64,000 bases of DNA from Tindallia californiensis (GTDB taxonomy: Bacteria > Bacillota > Clostridia > Peptostreptococcales > Tindalliaceae). The notes beneath the pieces were generated by a model, which did not search any database, was not told where the DNA came from, and saw only the letters and a list, made by a program, of their open reading frames with translations. The DNA lies in contig NZ_FNPV01000002.1 of NCBI RefSeq assembly GCF_900107405.1, positions 186,001 through 250,000 on the forward strand, in the 5' to 3' direction. Numbering within the stretch: position 1 is the stretch's first letter; the number at the start of each line of letters is the position of its first letter. Position numbers and translations under genes: made by a program. Shown here in pieces: positions 35,411 to 44,752 of this stretch.

Positions 35411-35589
35411 GAAGTCTGTTAAAATGAATATAATGTCTCATTCGATTTGCTAATCAGTGTTTTTGCTGATACTTATTTCCTTTTATGATGAAACGACATG
35501 GACTGTCCACTATGTTAACAGCCTTATACTAGTACATTAGCCATCTAAGGTGCTAGTATTCAGACACGAGCAAAGAAAGGAGTTTTTTC

Positions 35590-36177
35590 ATGAAACAAAC
35601 GATTCGAAAAAAAATGATTGCCCAAAGAGAATCTTTAAAAGTTGATCAGGTGAAACAAAAAAGTACTTCTATTCATCACCATTTGTTTCAAACAGAAGCA
35701 TGGAAAAAGGCAAACCATATGATGATTTATCTAGATTTCAGAAATGAAGTTCAGACCTTCTCCCTTATTGAATTGTTCTTAGCACAGAATAAGCACATTT
35801 ATATCCCTGTTACCAACCCTTCCAACCATCATTTAACGGTTTCTGAGCTTATAGAACCTTCTCAAGATCTTCAGGTTGCTCATTTTGGTTTGCTGGAACC
35901 AAAGCCCGAGGCTTTACGCCCTTCAGATCCACAGATACTTGATCTGGTCATTGTACCTGGTGTGGTTTTTGACAGAGAGGGTTATCGAATAGGATTTGGA
36001 GCTGGATACTATGATCGATTTTTACCAAAGCTTCGACAAAATGCTCACCTTATTTCCTTAGTCTATGATTTTCAGTTAGTGCCACGCGTTCCCAGAGAAC
36101 CACATGACATCCCAGTTCAGCGGATTATTACCGAATCAGAAATAATCAATTGCAAAAAAACAGGCTCTCATTCATAG
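35590..36177 (+). CDS. 5-formyltetrahydrofolate cyclo-ligase
   Basis: ATP-dependent enzyme that recycles 5-formyl-THF to 5,10-methenyl-THF, the only plus-strand gene in the window. The 195 residues show KMIAQRESLKVD at the start, the ATP/substrate region LDLVIVPGVVFDREGYRIGFGAGYYDRFL (about 118-146), which contains the family signature GxGxGYYDRFL. AAAGGAG precedes the ATG by seven bases. It ends in a shared terminator with the neighbouring minus-strand gene, so the two are convergent. Its folate link fits the C1 metabolism of a formate user, but this is a housekeeping gene. Confidence 0.93.
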   Translation: MKQTIRKKMIAQRESLKVDQVKQKSTSIHHHLFQTEAWKKANHMMIYLDFRNEVQTFSLIELFLAQNKHIYIPVTNPSNHHLTVSELIEPSQDLQVAHFGLLEPKPEALRPSDPQILDLVIVPGVVFDREGYRIGFGAGYYDRFLPKLRQNAHLISLVYDFQLVPRVPREPHDIPVQRIITESEIINCKKTGSHS

Positions 36178-36183
36178 AGAGCC
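36163..36183. terminator. Bidirectional terminator between the cyclo-ligase and Lon-like genes
   Basis: GGCTCTC and GAGAGCC with a 7-base loop, overlapping the cyclo-ligase stop codon. On the minus strand it is followed by TGTTTTTTTG, on the plus strand by TTCTT; it ends both convergent genes. Confidence 0.82.
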
Positions 36184-36219
36184 TTCTTAGATACTAGGCA
36201 TGACTTTACTTTCAATCTG

Positions 36220-38631
36220 TTACGCATCCTTGGAATCATTAGCCTTCTTGCTGTCTTCTTTATGAATTCTTTTTAACCTGTTGCGAACCATCGCATTAAT
36301 GGTACCTTCCGGATAATTTCCATTTTCATCTTCTGTTCCTGCAGGAACTCCTGTAAGGATTTCAATCCCTTCTTCCACATGACTGATCGCATATATATGA
36401 AACTCGCCGTCTTTTACAGCTTCTACTACTTCATCCTTCAGCATTAAGTTTTTCATGTTTTGTTTAGGAATAATAACACCTTGGTCCCCCGTAAAACTCA
36501 TACGCTTGCACACATCAAAAAATCCTTCAATTTTTTCGTTTACTCCTCCTATTGGTTGAATTTCGCCATTTTGATTAACAGAGCCTGTAACCGCAATCGA
36601 TTGTTTGATAGGAACATTGGAAATGCTTGATAATATCCCATATAACTCTGTGCTGGATGCACTGTCTCCATCAATCATAGAATAGTTTTGTTCAAAACTG
36701 ATGCTCACCGAAAGAGAAATCGGATGTTCTTGTGCATATTTTTTACCTAGATATCCACTAAGGACATATACTCCTTTTGAGTGAATCGGACCGCTTTTCG
36801 CCACTTCCCGTTCGATATTAATAATGCCCGGTTTTCCGCGATAAGTGGTGACCGTGATGCGTGACGGCTTTCCAAAAGAATGTTGCCCAGAGCCCATAAC
36901 AACCAAACCGTTAATTTGACCGGTTTTATTTCCCGTGACATCCATCAAAAGGGTGCCGTCCTGGAATAATTCGTTTAATTTTTCTTCGTATTTGTTGTTT
37001 CTGTAAATCCTCTCTTCGATGGATTTATCAACATGTTCCACAGCTACGGTATCTGAATAGTCTTCCGTAGCCCATTGATCTGCTTCATACAACACTTCCA
37101 CTACCTGACTAAAGCGAGAAGTTAACTTTTCCTGATGATCCGCCAACCTTGAACTGTATTGAATCACTCTGCATACGGCCGATCGGTCAAAATCCTTAAG
37201 TCCTACTTCTTCGCAGTGAGTTGCTATAAAGGCAGCCATTTTTTCCATATTTTCCTGATCTCGGCTCATTTCTGTATCAAAATCCGCCATAATCTTAAAT
37301 AGTTTTTTAAAGTCTTCGTCCAGTGCATAAAGCAAGCTATAGGTATACGCATCCCCGATCAAGATTACTTTTATATCCAAAGGAATAGGCTCTGGTTTTA
37401 GTGATGATGTTACAATGAGTCCCATCTGTTGTGACAGGTTTTCAATATTGATTTCATTAGTCTTTAAGGCGCGTTTCAACGTATCCCATGCATAAGGCTG
37501 TAGTAATATTTCTCTTGTATGCAGTAGTAGAAACCCACCATTAGCCATATGCAATGACCCTGCTTTAATTTGAGTGAAATCGGTTTTCAATGCTCCCATT
37601 TCATTTTTATATTCAATGGCTCCCATTAAATTGTAAAAAGTAGGATTGTTTTCATTAATAATAGGAGCATGTTTCGTTTCACTGTGATCCACCAGCAGAT
37701 TCACTTTATAACGAAGATGAAAATGGTCATCACCCGATTTTTTAATAAAGAAGGCGTTTCCTTTTTCTTGAGAAGAATCTTCCCCTTTTCTAAACCGATG
37801 AATGTTTTCAACGATATCTCTTTCTAATTCATTAATATATTCTCTTATTTCTTTCCTGTGATTATACCGATTTAAAAGTTTTTTAATGTAATAATTAATG
37901 ACATCGTATCCTGTTTTTTCATCCAGTTTTTTAACTTTGCGTCTTAGCTGCTCTTCTAGATCTTTTATCTCATTGAAATGCTCAAAGGTTTTCAAACTAA
38001 GTTCGTTTGATTTTTCACGAAGCTCATCCATTTTTTCCGCTGACAGGTTTTCATACTCTTCCTGGCTCATCGGACGATCTTCTACTAAGGGAATTGTTAC
38101 AAGTCCATGCTCTGTTTCTTTGAACATAAACCCATATTCAGCCGCTATTTCATTAAGTTTTTTCAATATTTCTTTGTTTTTATTTTGATATTCTTTTACC
38201 AGCTCTGTTTTTTTCGATTCATAATCCGTGCTTCGAAAAGCTGTTATGATTTCATTTCGAATTTGCTCGATCATAGATTCAATGTCTTTTTTAAATTGAC
38301 GACCTAATCCTGCCTCCATGCCAAGTGACTTCGGTTTATCTGGGTGCTTAAAGTTGTAAACGTATACCCAATCCTGCGGTGTAGGCATACTCTCCGCATA
38401 AGACCGAGCAATAGATTCAGAATAGCTGCTTCTCCCTGTTCCACTAAGGCCAGAAATATAAATATTATATCCTTTTTTATTCATTTTCAAACCAAACTCT
38501 AAAGATTTCACAGCCCTATCTTGCCCAATAATACCTTTTAAGGGTCTTAACTCTTGCGTTGTTTCAAAATCAAAATTTTCCATCGAACAAAAGCTGTTTA
38601 ATTGTCGCCAGTCCACTTTGTATTTTTCCAT
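36220..38631 (-). CDS. Lon-family (LonB-like) ATP-dependent protease
   Basis: An AAA+ protease with the AAA32/AAA-lid layout of Lon-like proteins found in spore formers. The 803 residues contain the Walker A-like loop ISGLSGTGRSSYSESIARS (about 58-76; threonine-glycine-arginine instead of the classic GKT) and, in the C-terminal Lon protease domain, the catalytic serine in DGDSASSTELYGILSS, with the lysine in GEIQPIGGVNEKIEGF downstream. The N-terminal region predicted to lie over the ATPase is coiled-coil rich. It is not the large canonical Lon. A role in sporulation or proteostasis is inferred from family only. Confidence 0.9.
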   Translation of the reverse strand: MEKYKVDWRQLNSFCSMENFDFETTQELRPLKGIIGQDRAVKSLEFGLKMNKKGYNIYISGLSGTGRSSYSESIARSYAESMPTPQDWVYVYNFKHPDKPKSLGMEAGLGRQFKKDIESMIEQIRNEIITAFRSTDYESKKTELVKEYQNKNKEILKKLNEIAAEYGFMFKETEHGLVTIPLVEDRPMSQEEYENLSAEKMDELREKSNELSLKTFEHFNEIKDLEEQLRRKVKKLDEKTGYDVINYYIKKLLNRYNHRKEIREYINELERDIVENIHRFRKGEDSSQEKGNAFFIKKSGDDHFHLRYKVNLLVDHSETKHAPIINENNPTFYNLMGAIEYKNEMGALKTDFTQIKAGSLHMANGGFLLLHTREILLQPYAWDTLKRALKTNEINIENLSQQMGLIVTSSLKPEPIPLDIKVILIGDAYTYSLLYALDEDFKKLFKIMADFDTEMSRDQENMEKMAAFIATHCEEVGLKDFDRSAVCRVIQYSSRLADHQEKLTSRFSQVVEVLYEADQWATEDYSDTVAVEHVDKSIEERIYRNNKYEEKLNELFQDGTLLMDVTGNKTGQINGLVVMGSGQHSFGKPSRITVTTYRGKPGIINIEREVAKSGPIHSKGVYVLSGYLGKKYAQEHPISLSVSISFEQNYSMIDGDSASSTELYGILSSISNVPIKQSIAVTGSVNQNGEIQPIGGVNEKIEGFFDVCKRMSFTGDQGVIIPKQNMKNLMLKDEVVEAVKDGEFHIYAISHVEEGIEILTGVPAGTEDENGNYPEGTINAMVRNRLKRIHKEDSKKANDSKDA

Positions 38632-38728
38632 AAAACAAGTCCTCCTTTAGATGTTTCCTTCATAACCTACGAACCCTTTATCTCTCTTATACCATGTTTC
38701 GACCAAATCATTCACAAAAGCATAAAAA

Positions 38729-38755
38729 AGCATCTGTCTTTTCCGGACAGATGCT
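38729..38755 (-). terminator. Terminator behind the phosphodiester glycosidase gene
   Basis: Perfect 10-bp stem AGCATCTGTC/GACAGATGCT with a 7-base loop, followed by TTTTTTATG on the minus strand, 40 bases after the stop of the large gene. Confidence 0.88.
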
Positions 38756-38798
38756 AAAAACCTAGGATATGCTGTTTTTCTTTTTTTGCTTAATCTGC

Positions 38799-41700
38799 TT
38801 AAAAGGAAACGGTTTGTCGGTCAGGATTCCATATATAATCTACATTCATCGCTCTGGCAAAGCGAGAAATAGGTACAAAAGTTCGATCATTTCTTATTTC
38901 TGCTTCGCTGCCCATTTCGATAGAATCACCATCAATATATAGTTTGGAACTTCCAATACTCATCTGTAATATATTTCCTTCTAATGTTTCAATGATCGCC
39001 ATCGATTTTTCGCCGTCCCATCCCACATTTTCTCTGGGAATACCGAGTGCTCTTGAAACATGAGCTACCGGTACCATTAACCGGTCTTCATTAATGTAAG
39101 GAGCCGCATCCAGGTCTACCCGTTCATTATCGGAAATATAATAGTTCTGTCCAACCCAAAACACAACAGCTCTTTTTGTTTCATCAATGGCTTCCTTATT
39201 GTCTTCGGTGTCTTCCTTTTTTTCCTCTTGTTCATTCGGTATTTCAATACTGGTATCATCGCTTGCTTTGTAAAATAGTTCCTTCGATTCAAGGTATAGA
39301 TTCATTAGATGCTCTGAACTTTTTCCTAAACCTACATATCGTACTCCTTCTCGTATTTCAGTCCCTCTAGATCCCTGACTATAAAAGACAAATACATTTT
39401 TACCTGAATCTACCAGACTGACCAGTTGATCATTGAGCAGTTCTGCTTCCAATTCATCTCTAAATCCTTCCGGACCCCAAATAGGACCATTCATTAGTAT
39501 AACAATGTTTTTAGCCGTCACATTTGTAAGCTTGTTTTTTAGCCATGGCCATTGCTGATAATTGGTTTGCCTGATGCCTTGCTGATGACCATCTAATTTT
39601 AAGAATATGGTGTCTGACTCTTCAGCAGAAGCAAAAGATTGATCCTTACTAATAATCGTAGTCCCACCTGCTATTACTTGCAGATCAGAGGTAATGGCAT
39701 ACTTTTTGTCAGCCTTCTCTATGGATCTGTTTCTTCTATCTCTTACCTGTCCTCCAGTTTCTTCAGCCGTTAGTGTGGGTAAACTTAAAGGCGCGATTGC
39801 TTCCATCCCATCAAATAATAAGGTTCCTGAAGTCTTAAAGAAAGGATCTGGTTCCACAACGTATAACCGATGTAGTTTCAAAGGAGCTTTTAAGTTTCTG
39901 GGCAAAGACCCACTCACATACTCCCAGCCGCTCCAGTCTATCCCTTGCTTCAGATCAACGGTGTGATTAGCGCCACTTCCATCCTGAACCTGAGCTCTAA
40001 TCCAGTGTGGTGCCGTTTCTTCAGCATGCACCCAAACACCAATTTCACTGGTGCCCGCAGGAAGAGGGTAGTCATTGCCAAAGGTGATATAAGCCGCCGT
40101 CGTCTCTACAGATCCTGTCAGGTCATAATCCAGTTGTATCGAGTGATTATTTGTTTTGCCTTTCCCGGCAATTGACACATTTCCTGTTACCTGCTCAGGA
40201 TACCCTAAAAATCCAGGGGTATACTCCCTAAAGGCTGGTAGTTTTGTGTCTTGAGACCCTACGGCCATCGGAATAGCCGCCGAATGTCCATTGTAGCTGG
40301 CCTTCAGAACGGTTACTCCATTTCGATCAGCACTTTTGTAAACACTTCGTTCAAAACTTCCTAATTGGTTGCTGTCTTCCCAGCTTACCTGTTCAAAGCT
40401 TAAAGGTGCTCGATAACCATCCGGATCGATGCCTTCCACCCTTAGTTTCACTTCATCATTTCTGTTCATATAGTAGGATGGAGTATGAATTTGAATGGCG
40501 GCCAATTCATCGATGACACGAAAGTCCATTTGGCTTTTTTTATCCCTATAGGTTGCTTCAACTACCAATTTACCTGAAGCATCGGGTATTAATTTACCAG
40601 ACTCTACACGACCTTCGCCTTCCAGTATACGAAACTCAGCTTGATTAACATCAACTGCAACTGGCCTGTAGGCTTCATCATACCCTTTTATTTCCAAAGC
40701 AATACCATTACTCTTAAAGATTACATCTTGGCTTGCCTCTAACACAATGCCCCCTAAATCATCATAGCCATTACTAGCAGAAGAAACGGCCAATGCATTG
40801 ATTATTCTCCGCTGTCCTCCATCAGAGGGGGTATTTGCCAGTGCTGCTTTCGCATCACCTGGACTTCTGACCATCATCGTGGTAGAGCCACCTCCGTCCA
40901 TTAGCAAGGCATTAAAACTACCCATTTCTATCATTAGTCTTGCTAACACTTCTCCATTGACACCTCGATAAGAGGTATGCCGTCCATCCACCGTTACCAT
41001 GAGTAACTTTGATCCGCTATTATCAATTCCTACAGCTGTTCTTGGATGATTGCCTGTTACCGGTTCTGTAAAAGAAGCAATTTGACCATTTCGTACCAGC
41101 GGCGTGCCACCGCCAACAGCTAATTCAATTCCTTCCAAACTGGGTATCATCTGAGGGTGGAAAGTTAATTTTTCGCTAGGCTTAATGGCTTCGTAAAGTT
41201 CGTTCCCTTCTTGACCGGAGGCCAGTAGTACATAGCCATTTTCCGGAATGGTAACAGCGGGTAATCCTCTTCTTACCTCCTGCACCTGTCCATCCTTAAC
41301 TACAATTTCCACTAGATCAGGATATTCGTCTGATGCTCCTGGACTTTTTTCTCCCCAGTTCCGGTCCATGATCGTTGTCTGGTGATAATTCCAAGTGATC
41401 TTATTATAGGCTTTAACACTGAAGATTCCTCCTCTCTCAGAGGAAATATACATATTGTTTTGCCAAGTATCGATCATAGCTTCTCGATCTTTTGTAATTC
41501 CTAATGCCGAAAACGGCTTTACCGTTACCGGACTACTAACTACCTGACCATCCCTTACCATTATCCCTAAGGGAGAGTCCGGATTGGTCACATAAAAAAA
41601 GTCTGTGTTAATAGCCGCAATAGGATTCTCTTTCTGTGTCAGCATCTGGCTTAGTGTTTCTTTATGAGATACTCCCTGCGAACTTTGCAGTAAATCTATT

Positions 41701-41921
41701 TCACTTTTATCGTTTTTCAAGTCTATCGTAACCACGTTCATATGCAGCCATCCGTTTTCTCCGAAACGAAGCACTCGCTCATGAGTAACCCCACTACCAA
41801 TATTATTTTTTTGCCTGTCTTCATATAGATATCCACTGGCAAACACAGGTTGCATCAAGCTATTGATCAACAATACTCCCGTCACTGATGCGATTAATAA
41901 CACTTTTTTCCAGGCTTTCAT
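38799..41921 (-). CDS. Secreted phosphodiester glycosidase family protein with stalk-type Cu-amine-oxidase-like domain
   Basis: A large extracellular protein of 1040 residues. A signal peptide (VLLIASVTGVLLINSLMQPVFAS) is followed by a phosphodiester glycosidase (NAGPA-like) domain with INTDFFY, GGGTPLVRNGQ, NHPRTAVGID and LLMDGGGSTTMMV (about 330-345). A middle part resembles sugar-binding/beta-sandwich and metallophosphatase-like segments (NIVILMNGPIWGPEGFRD). A KEDTEDNKEA linker precedes a C-terminal copper-amine-oxidase-N-like (stalk) repeat domain with INEDRLMVPVAHVSRALG and NDRTFVPISRFARAM. The latter domain is a common cell-surface anchor in Clostridia. Substrate unknown; cell-wall or exopolymer turnover is a guess. 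Confidence 0.85.
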   Translation of the reverse strand: MKAWKKVLLIASVTGVLLINSLMQPVFASGYLYEDRQKNNIGSGVTHERVLRFGENGWLHMNVVTIDLKNDKSEIDLLQSSQGVSHKETLSQMLTQKENPIAAINTDFFYVTNPDSPLGIMVRDGQVVSSPVTVKPFSALGITKDREAMIDTWQNNMYISSERGGIFSVKAYNKITWNYHQTTIMDRNWGEKSPGASDEYPDLVEIVVKDGQVQEVRRGLPAVTIPENGYVLLASGQEGNELYEAIKPSEKLTFHPQMIPSLEGIELAVGGGTPLVRNGQIASFTEPVTGNHPRTAVGIDNSGSKLLMVTVDGRHTSYRGVNGEVLARLMIEMGSFNALLMDGGGSTTMMVRSPGDAKAALANTPSDGGQRRIINALAVSSASNGYDDLGGIVLEASQDVIFKSNGIALEIKGYDEAYRPVAVDVNQAEFRILEGEGRVESGKLIPDASGKLVVEATYRDKKSQMDFRVIDELAAIQIHTPSYYMNRNDEVKLRVEGIDPDGYRAPLSFEQVSWEDSNQLGSFERSVYKSADRNGVTVLKASYNGHSAAIPMAVGSQDTKLPAFREYTPGFLGYPEQVTGNVSIAGKGKTNNHSIQLDYDLTGSVETTAAYITFGNDYPLPAGTSEIGVWVHAEETAPHWIRAQVQDGSGANHTVDLKQGIDWSGWEYVSGSLPRNLKAPLKLHRLYVVEPDPFFKTSGTLLFDGMEAIAPLSLPTLTAEETGGQVRDRRNRSIEKADKKYAITSDLQVIAGGTTIISKDQSFASAEESDTIFLKLDGHQQGIRQTNYQQWPWLKNKLTNVTAKNIVILMNGPIWGPEGFRDELEAELLNDQLVSLVDSGKNVFVFYSQGSRGTEIREGVRYVGLGKSSEHLMNLYLESKELFYKASDDTSIEIPNEQEEKKEDTEDNKEAIDETKRAVVFWVGQNYYISDNERVDLDAAPYINEDRLMVPVAHVSRALGIPRENVGWDGEKSMAIIETLEGNILQMSIGSSKLYIDGDSIEMGSEAEIRNDRTFVPISRFARAMNVDYIWNPDRQTVSF

Positions 41922-42065
41922 TTGATCCCTCCGTCTTTATTTGATGATCATCTAATCTACTCAGTTGCTCTACACCATTATAGTAAAAGGAACCAATCAT
42001 ATGGTTACAGTTGTTTTACAAATTCTTTTCTATTTCAAGATAGGGCTTTTGGCACGCTTATGTGC

Positions 42066-42929
42066 CTACAGTGAATCTACTTCCTTGAAACCTTCACCCA
42101 ACACTTCGTGAATCGTTGCCACCATCATGAAAGCATAAGGATCTTCTTCATACACTAATTTTTTTAATTTTATCACTTGCGCCCGACTCACGACACATAA
42201 AAGCATCTCTTTCTCTTCGCCGGTGTACATTCCTTTTGAATTAATCGAAGTAACTCCTCGATCCAGCTCATCAATAATCCGCTTGCCAATGATATCGGAT
42301 TTTTGAGAAATAATATAAAATGCTTTGGAATAACTCAAGTCTTCAACAATAAAGTCAGCCAGTTTTACAACAATGTATAAGGCTATTACCGAATATAAGG
42401 CTGTCTCCATCTTTTTTTCTACCATTCCCGCAAAAGCAACAATCATTAAATCGAGTATCATCATTAGTTTCGCAATGCTTAAAGTAGGGATATAATGATT
42501 AAGCATCGCACCGGCTAAATCGGTCCCTCCTGTCGTACCACCCATTTTGAATACTAAACCAATCCCTACTCCTAAGGTTACACCACCATAAATGGCTGCA
42601 AGGAGGATATCTGAAGTAATCGTATAATCAGCACCAAAAAAAATAATAAAGAGTCTCAAAAATAAGGACAGCATGATGGTTGCATAAGCTGTCTTTGCTC
42701 CAAAGGCTTTCCCTAAAATCATTATTCCTGCAATAAATAGCGGAACGTTGATTGCCAGATTTGTAATATCCATAGGAATGCCCATCAGTTTTTGAATAAC
42801 AACGGCTAATCCAGTAACGCCACCAGGCGCAATCGTATTAGGTTCCAAAAAAAAATGTAAGGCAAATGCCATCATTGCACTGCCCAGTGTAATTACTGAA
42901 TACTCCAGTAACGCCGAACTTTTTTTCAT
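42066..42929 (-). CDS. YitT-family membrane protein (DUF161/DUF2179)
   Basis: About 287 residues with five to six transmembrane segments followed by a cytoplasmic DUF2179 domain (RGVTSINSKGMYTGEEKEMLLCVVSRAQVIKLKKLV). Membrane motifs include ALHFFLEPNTIAPGGVTGLAVVIQK and FKMGGTTGGTDLAGAML, both typical of YitT. Function is unproven; the family has been tied to membrane transport. The ATG at 42929 is chosen over an in-frame GTG three codons upstream, with AAAGG upstream at a suitable distance. It overlaps nothing and is not clearly in the TagA operon. Confidence 0.9.
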   Translation of the reverse strand: MKKSSALLEYSVITLGSAMMAFALHFFLEPNTIAPGGVTGLAVVIQKLMGIPMDITNLAINVPLFIAGIMILGKAFGAKTAYATIMLSLFLRLFIIFFGADYTITSDILLAAIYGGVTLGVGIGLVFKMGGTTGGTDLAGAMLNHYIPTLSIAKLMMILDLMIVAFAGMVEKKMETALYSVIALYIVVKLADFIVEDLSYSKAFYIISQKSDIIGKRIIDELDRGVTSINSKGMYTGEEKEMLLCVVSRAQVIKLKKLVYEEDPYAFMMVATIHEVLGEGFKEVDSL

Positions 42930-42948
42930 GCCAATCACTACCTTTCCT

Positions 42949-43665
42949 TTATCTCCACAATACTTCCCACAAAAATTGGGGCAACACAGCCATTCGCTTC
43001 ACCCTCCATGGTTCTTTTATCAACCGATAAAACCATTCCAAACCAGTCTTTTGAAAGATAAGAGGAGCTCTTTTCACATTGCCCGCATATACATCAAGAC
43101 TTCCGCCAACACCCATCGCCAGTTTACAGGTAAACCGGTGCTGATTTTCACTAATCCATATTTCCTGCTTTGGAAATCCTAAACCAGCAAACAAAGCATC
43201 TGCTTCAGACAGGTTAATCATTTTGATCATTTCTTCTGTCTCGCTATTTTCAAAATACCCATGGTGAGTTCCAACAATCTCAATATTAGCATATTTTTGA
43301 TTGATATTAAGTGCCGCTTGTTCGCAAGTTCCGGGTTTTCCCCCTAAGAGAAAAATTTTCTTGTTGTGCAGATGACAATAAGAAAGAATTTGATCCATTG
43401 TATCAATGCCTGTCACTCGCTCCTTAATCCCTTTTCTTTTTATTTTCGAAGCAATCACCAGTCCAATTCCATCAGCTAGTACTAAGTCCGAGGCATGCAG
43501 TGCTTTCATTAATGCCTCATTTTTCTGTGCTTCCATCACCATTTCCGGATTAGGTGTCATAATAAGATTGCACTGGCATTCATTCATAAAGTCATCAATA
43601 ATAAGTGGTATTTGCGAATGATTGACAGTTGATACAGGAACTCCCATTATATCGATTGATTTCAT
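42949..43665 (-). CDS. WecG/TagA/CpsF-family glycosyltransferase
   Basis: Transfers N-acetylmannosamine or a related sugar to a lipid-linked acceptor in wall teichoic acid or other envelope polymer assembly. Motifs: NLIMTPNPEMVMEAQ, ADGIGLVIASKIKRKGIKERVTGIDTMDQI (about 65-94, catalytic aspartate in the ADG motif), LFLLGGKPGTCEQAALN, and GLGFPKQEIWI. It overlaps csaB by one base at 43665, so the two are co-translated. Substrate and polymer cannot be fixed from sequence. Confidence 0.9.
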   Translation of the reverse strand: MKSIDIMGVPVSTVNHSQIPLIIDDFMNECQCNLIMTPNPEMVMEAQKNEALMKALHASDLVLADGIGLVIASKIKRKGIKERVTGIDTMDQILSYCHLHNKKIFLLGGKPGTCEQAALNINQKYANIEIVGTHHGYFENSETEEMIKMINLSEADALFAGLGFPKQEIWISENQHRFTCKLAMGVGGSLDVYAGNVKRAPLIFQKTGLEWFYRLIKEPWRVKRMAVLPQFLWEVLWR

Positions 43666-44738
43666 TACCACTTTTCTCCTTTATCCATGAATTCTCTAAG
43701 CATTTTAGCGTTTTCTCGAGCCTTAATGCTTAACTCTTTTTTTGCCTCTGTCAAATTTGTTACGTAACCTTTCCGTTCTTTGATGAGTAAATCGATTGAT
43801 TCCATTATTTCTTGTTCTGTTAAAGATTCCACATAACCAGCGCACGGTTGGCGTACCTGGTTCAAAAAGCTCGAGACTTTCGATTCATAAGAGAGTCCAA
43901 CCATTGGTGTTCCAGCTATGGCTGCAAAGATAAGAGAATGCAGTCTCATTCCTATCAGAAAGTTTAGCTTACTCATTTGCGCAATCATCTCTCTAGGCTT
44001 CATCGGATGATCGAGGATCGTTGAAGGTGACTCCATCATTGATGCCACTTCTTCAGAAATCCTTATATCAGAAGGGTGATGCATTGGTAGAAAAAGAATC
44101 CGATAACCACGTTTTACTAGTTGATCAGCACATAGTGCAATTACTCTACAGTAGTTTTCTTTGCCCTTCCAGTTTCTAATCGAAATACCGACGATCGGTT
44201 CCTTAAAAGACAGGTTTTCTTGACAATTGAGAGCTTCTAAATTAAAGGCCGCATCCGCCGTTACTGTTATTGCTCTCGATATTCCAAGGGATTCCATTAC
44301 TTTTTTCGATTCATTGTCACGTAGCGTTATCAAATCAACTTTATTAATGATCATCTTTGCTAACCACTTATTAAACGGTCGATTGATCGGGCCAAATCCA
44401 TTTCCATAAAAGACAACTTTTTTTCCAGCCATTTTTGCTAACAAGATAATCCCAAGATAATATAGCAAGGACCTGCTGCTGGTAATATCCTGTAGAATCG
44501 ACCCACCGCCGCTCATCACTACATCGGAATGGCCTATTTTTTTAACAACTTGCCAAAATTGATTACGGCTAACGGCTTCAATTTGATATCGTTTTTCTGT
44601 TTCACTGGCTTTATAGCTAAGTGCTGCTAGCTGAACCCTCGGAATTTCTGCTCGAAAAGACTCTACAATCGCTTCCAAGATCGCTTCATCACCAATATTA
44701 TTAAATCCGTAATATCCAAACATAAAGATTCGTTTCAT
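43665..44738 (-). CDS. csaB: Polysaccharide pyruvyl transferase CsaB
   Basis: Adds pyruvyl groups to secondary cell-wall polymer so that SLH-domain proteins can bind. Visible: FMFGYYGFNNIGDEAILEAI at the N-terminus, MSGGGSILQDITSSRSLLYYLGI (about 72-94), DAAFNLE, and MRLHSLIFAAIAGTPMVGLSYESKVSSFL (about 256-284), all standard. It lies between a DUF5693 membrane protein and TagA, a common Clostridia arrangement. It suggests an SLH-type S-layer or surface proteins anchored by pyruvylated polymer. Confidence 0.93.
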   Translation of the reverse strand: MKRIFMFGYYGFNNIGDEAILEAIVESFRAEIPRVQLAALSYKASETEKRYQIEAVSRNQFWQVVKKIGHSDVVMSGGGSILQDITSSRSLLYYLGIILLAKMAGKKVVFYGNGFGPINRPFNKWLAKMIINKVDLITLRDNESKKVMESLGISRAITVTADAAFNLEALNCQENLSFKEPIVGISIRNWKGKENYCRVIALCADQLVKRGYRILFLPMHHPSDIRISEEVASMMESPSTILDHPMKPREMIAQMSKLNFLIGMRLHSLIFAAIAGTPMVGLSYESKVSSFLNQVRQPCAGYVESLTEQEIMESIDLLIKERKGYVTNLTEAKKELSIKARENAKMLREFMDKGEKW

Positions 44739-44752
44739 ATTATGTTCCTTTC

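Noticed and set aside
36220-38631. The Lon-like protein as the canonical Lon (La) protease
   Set aside because: The N-terminal substrate-binding domain of Lon is absent and the P-loop is GLSGTGRS rather than GPPGVGKT; the AAA/Lon combination fits the LonB-like group.
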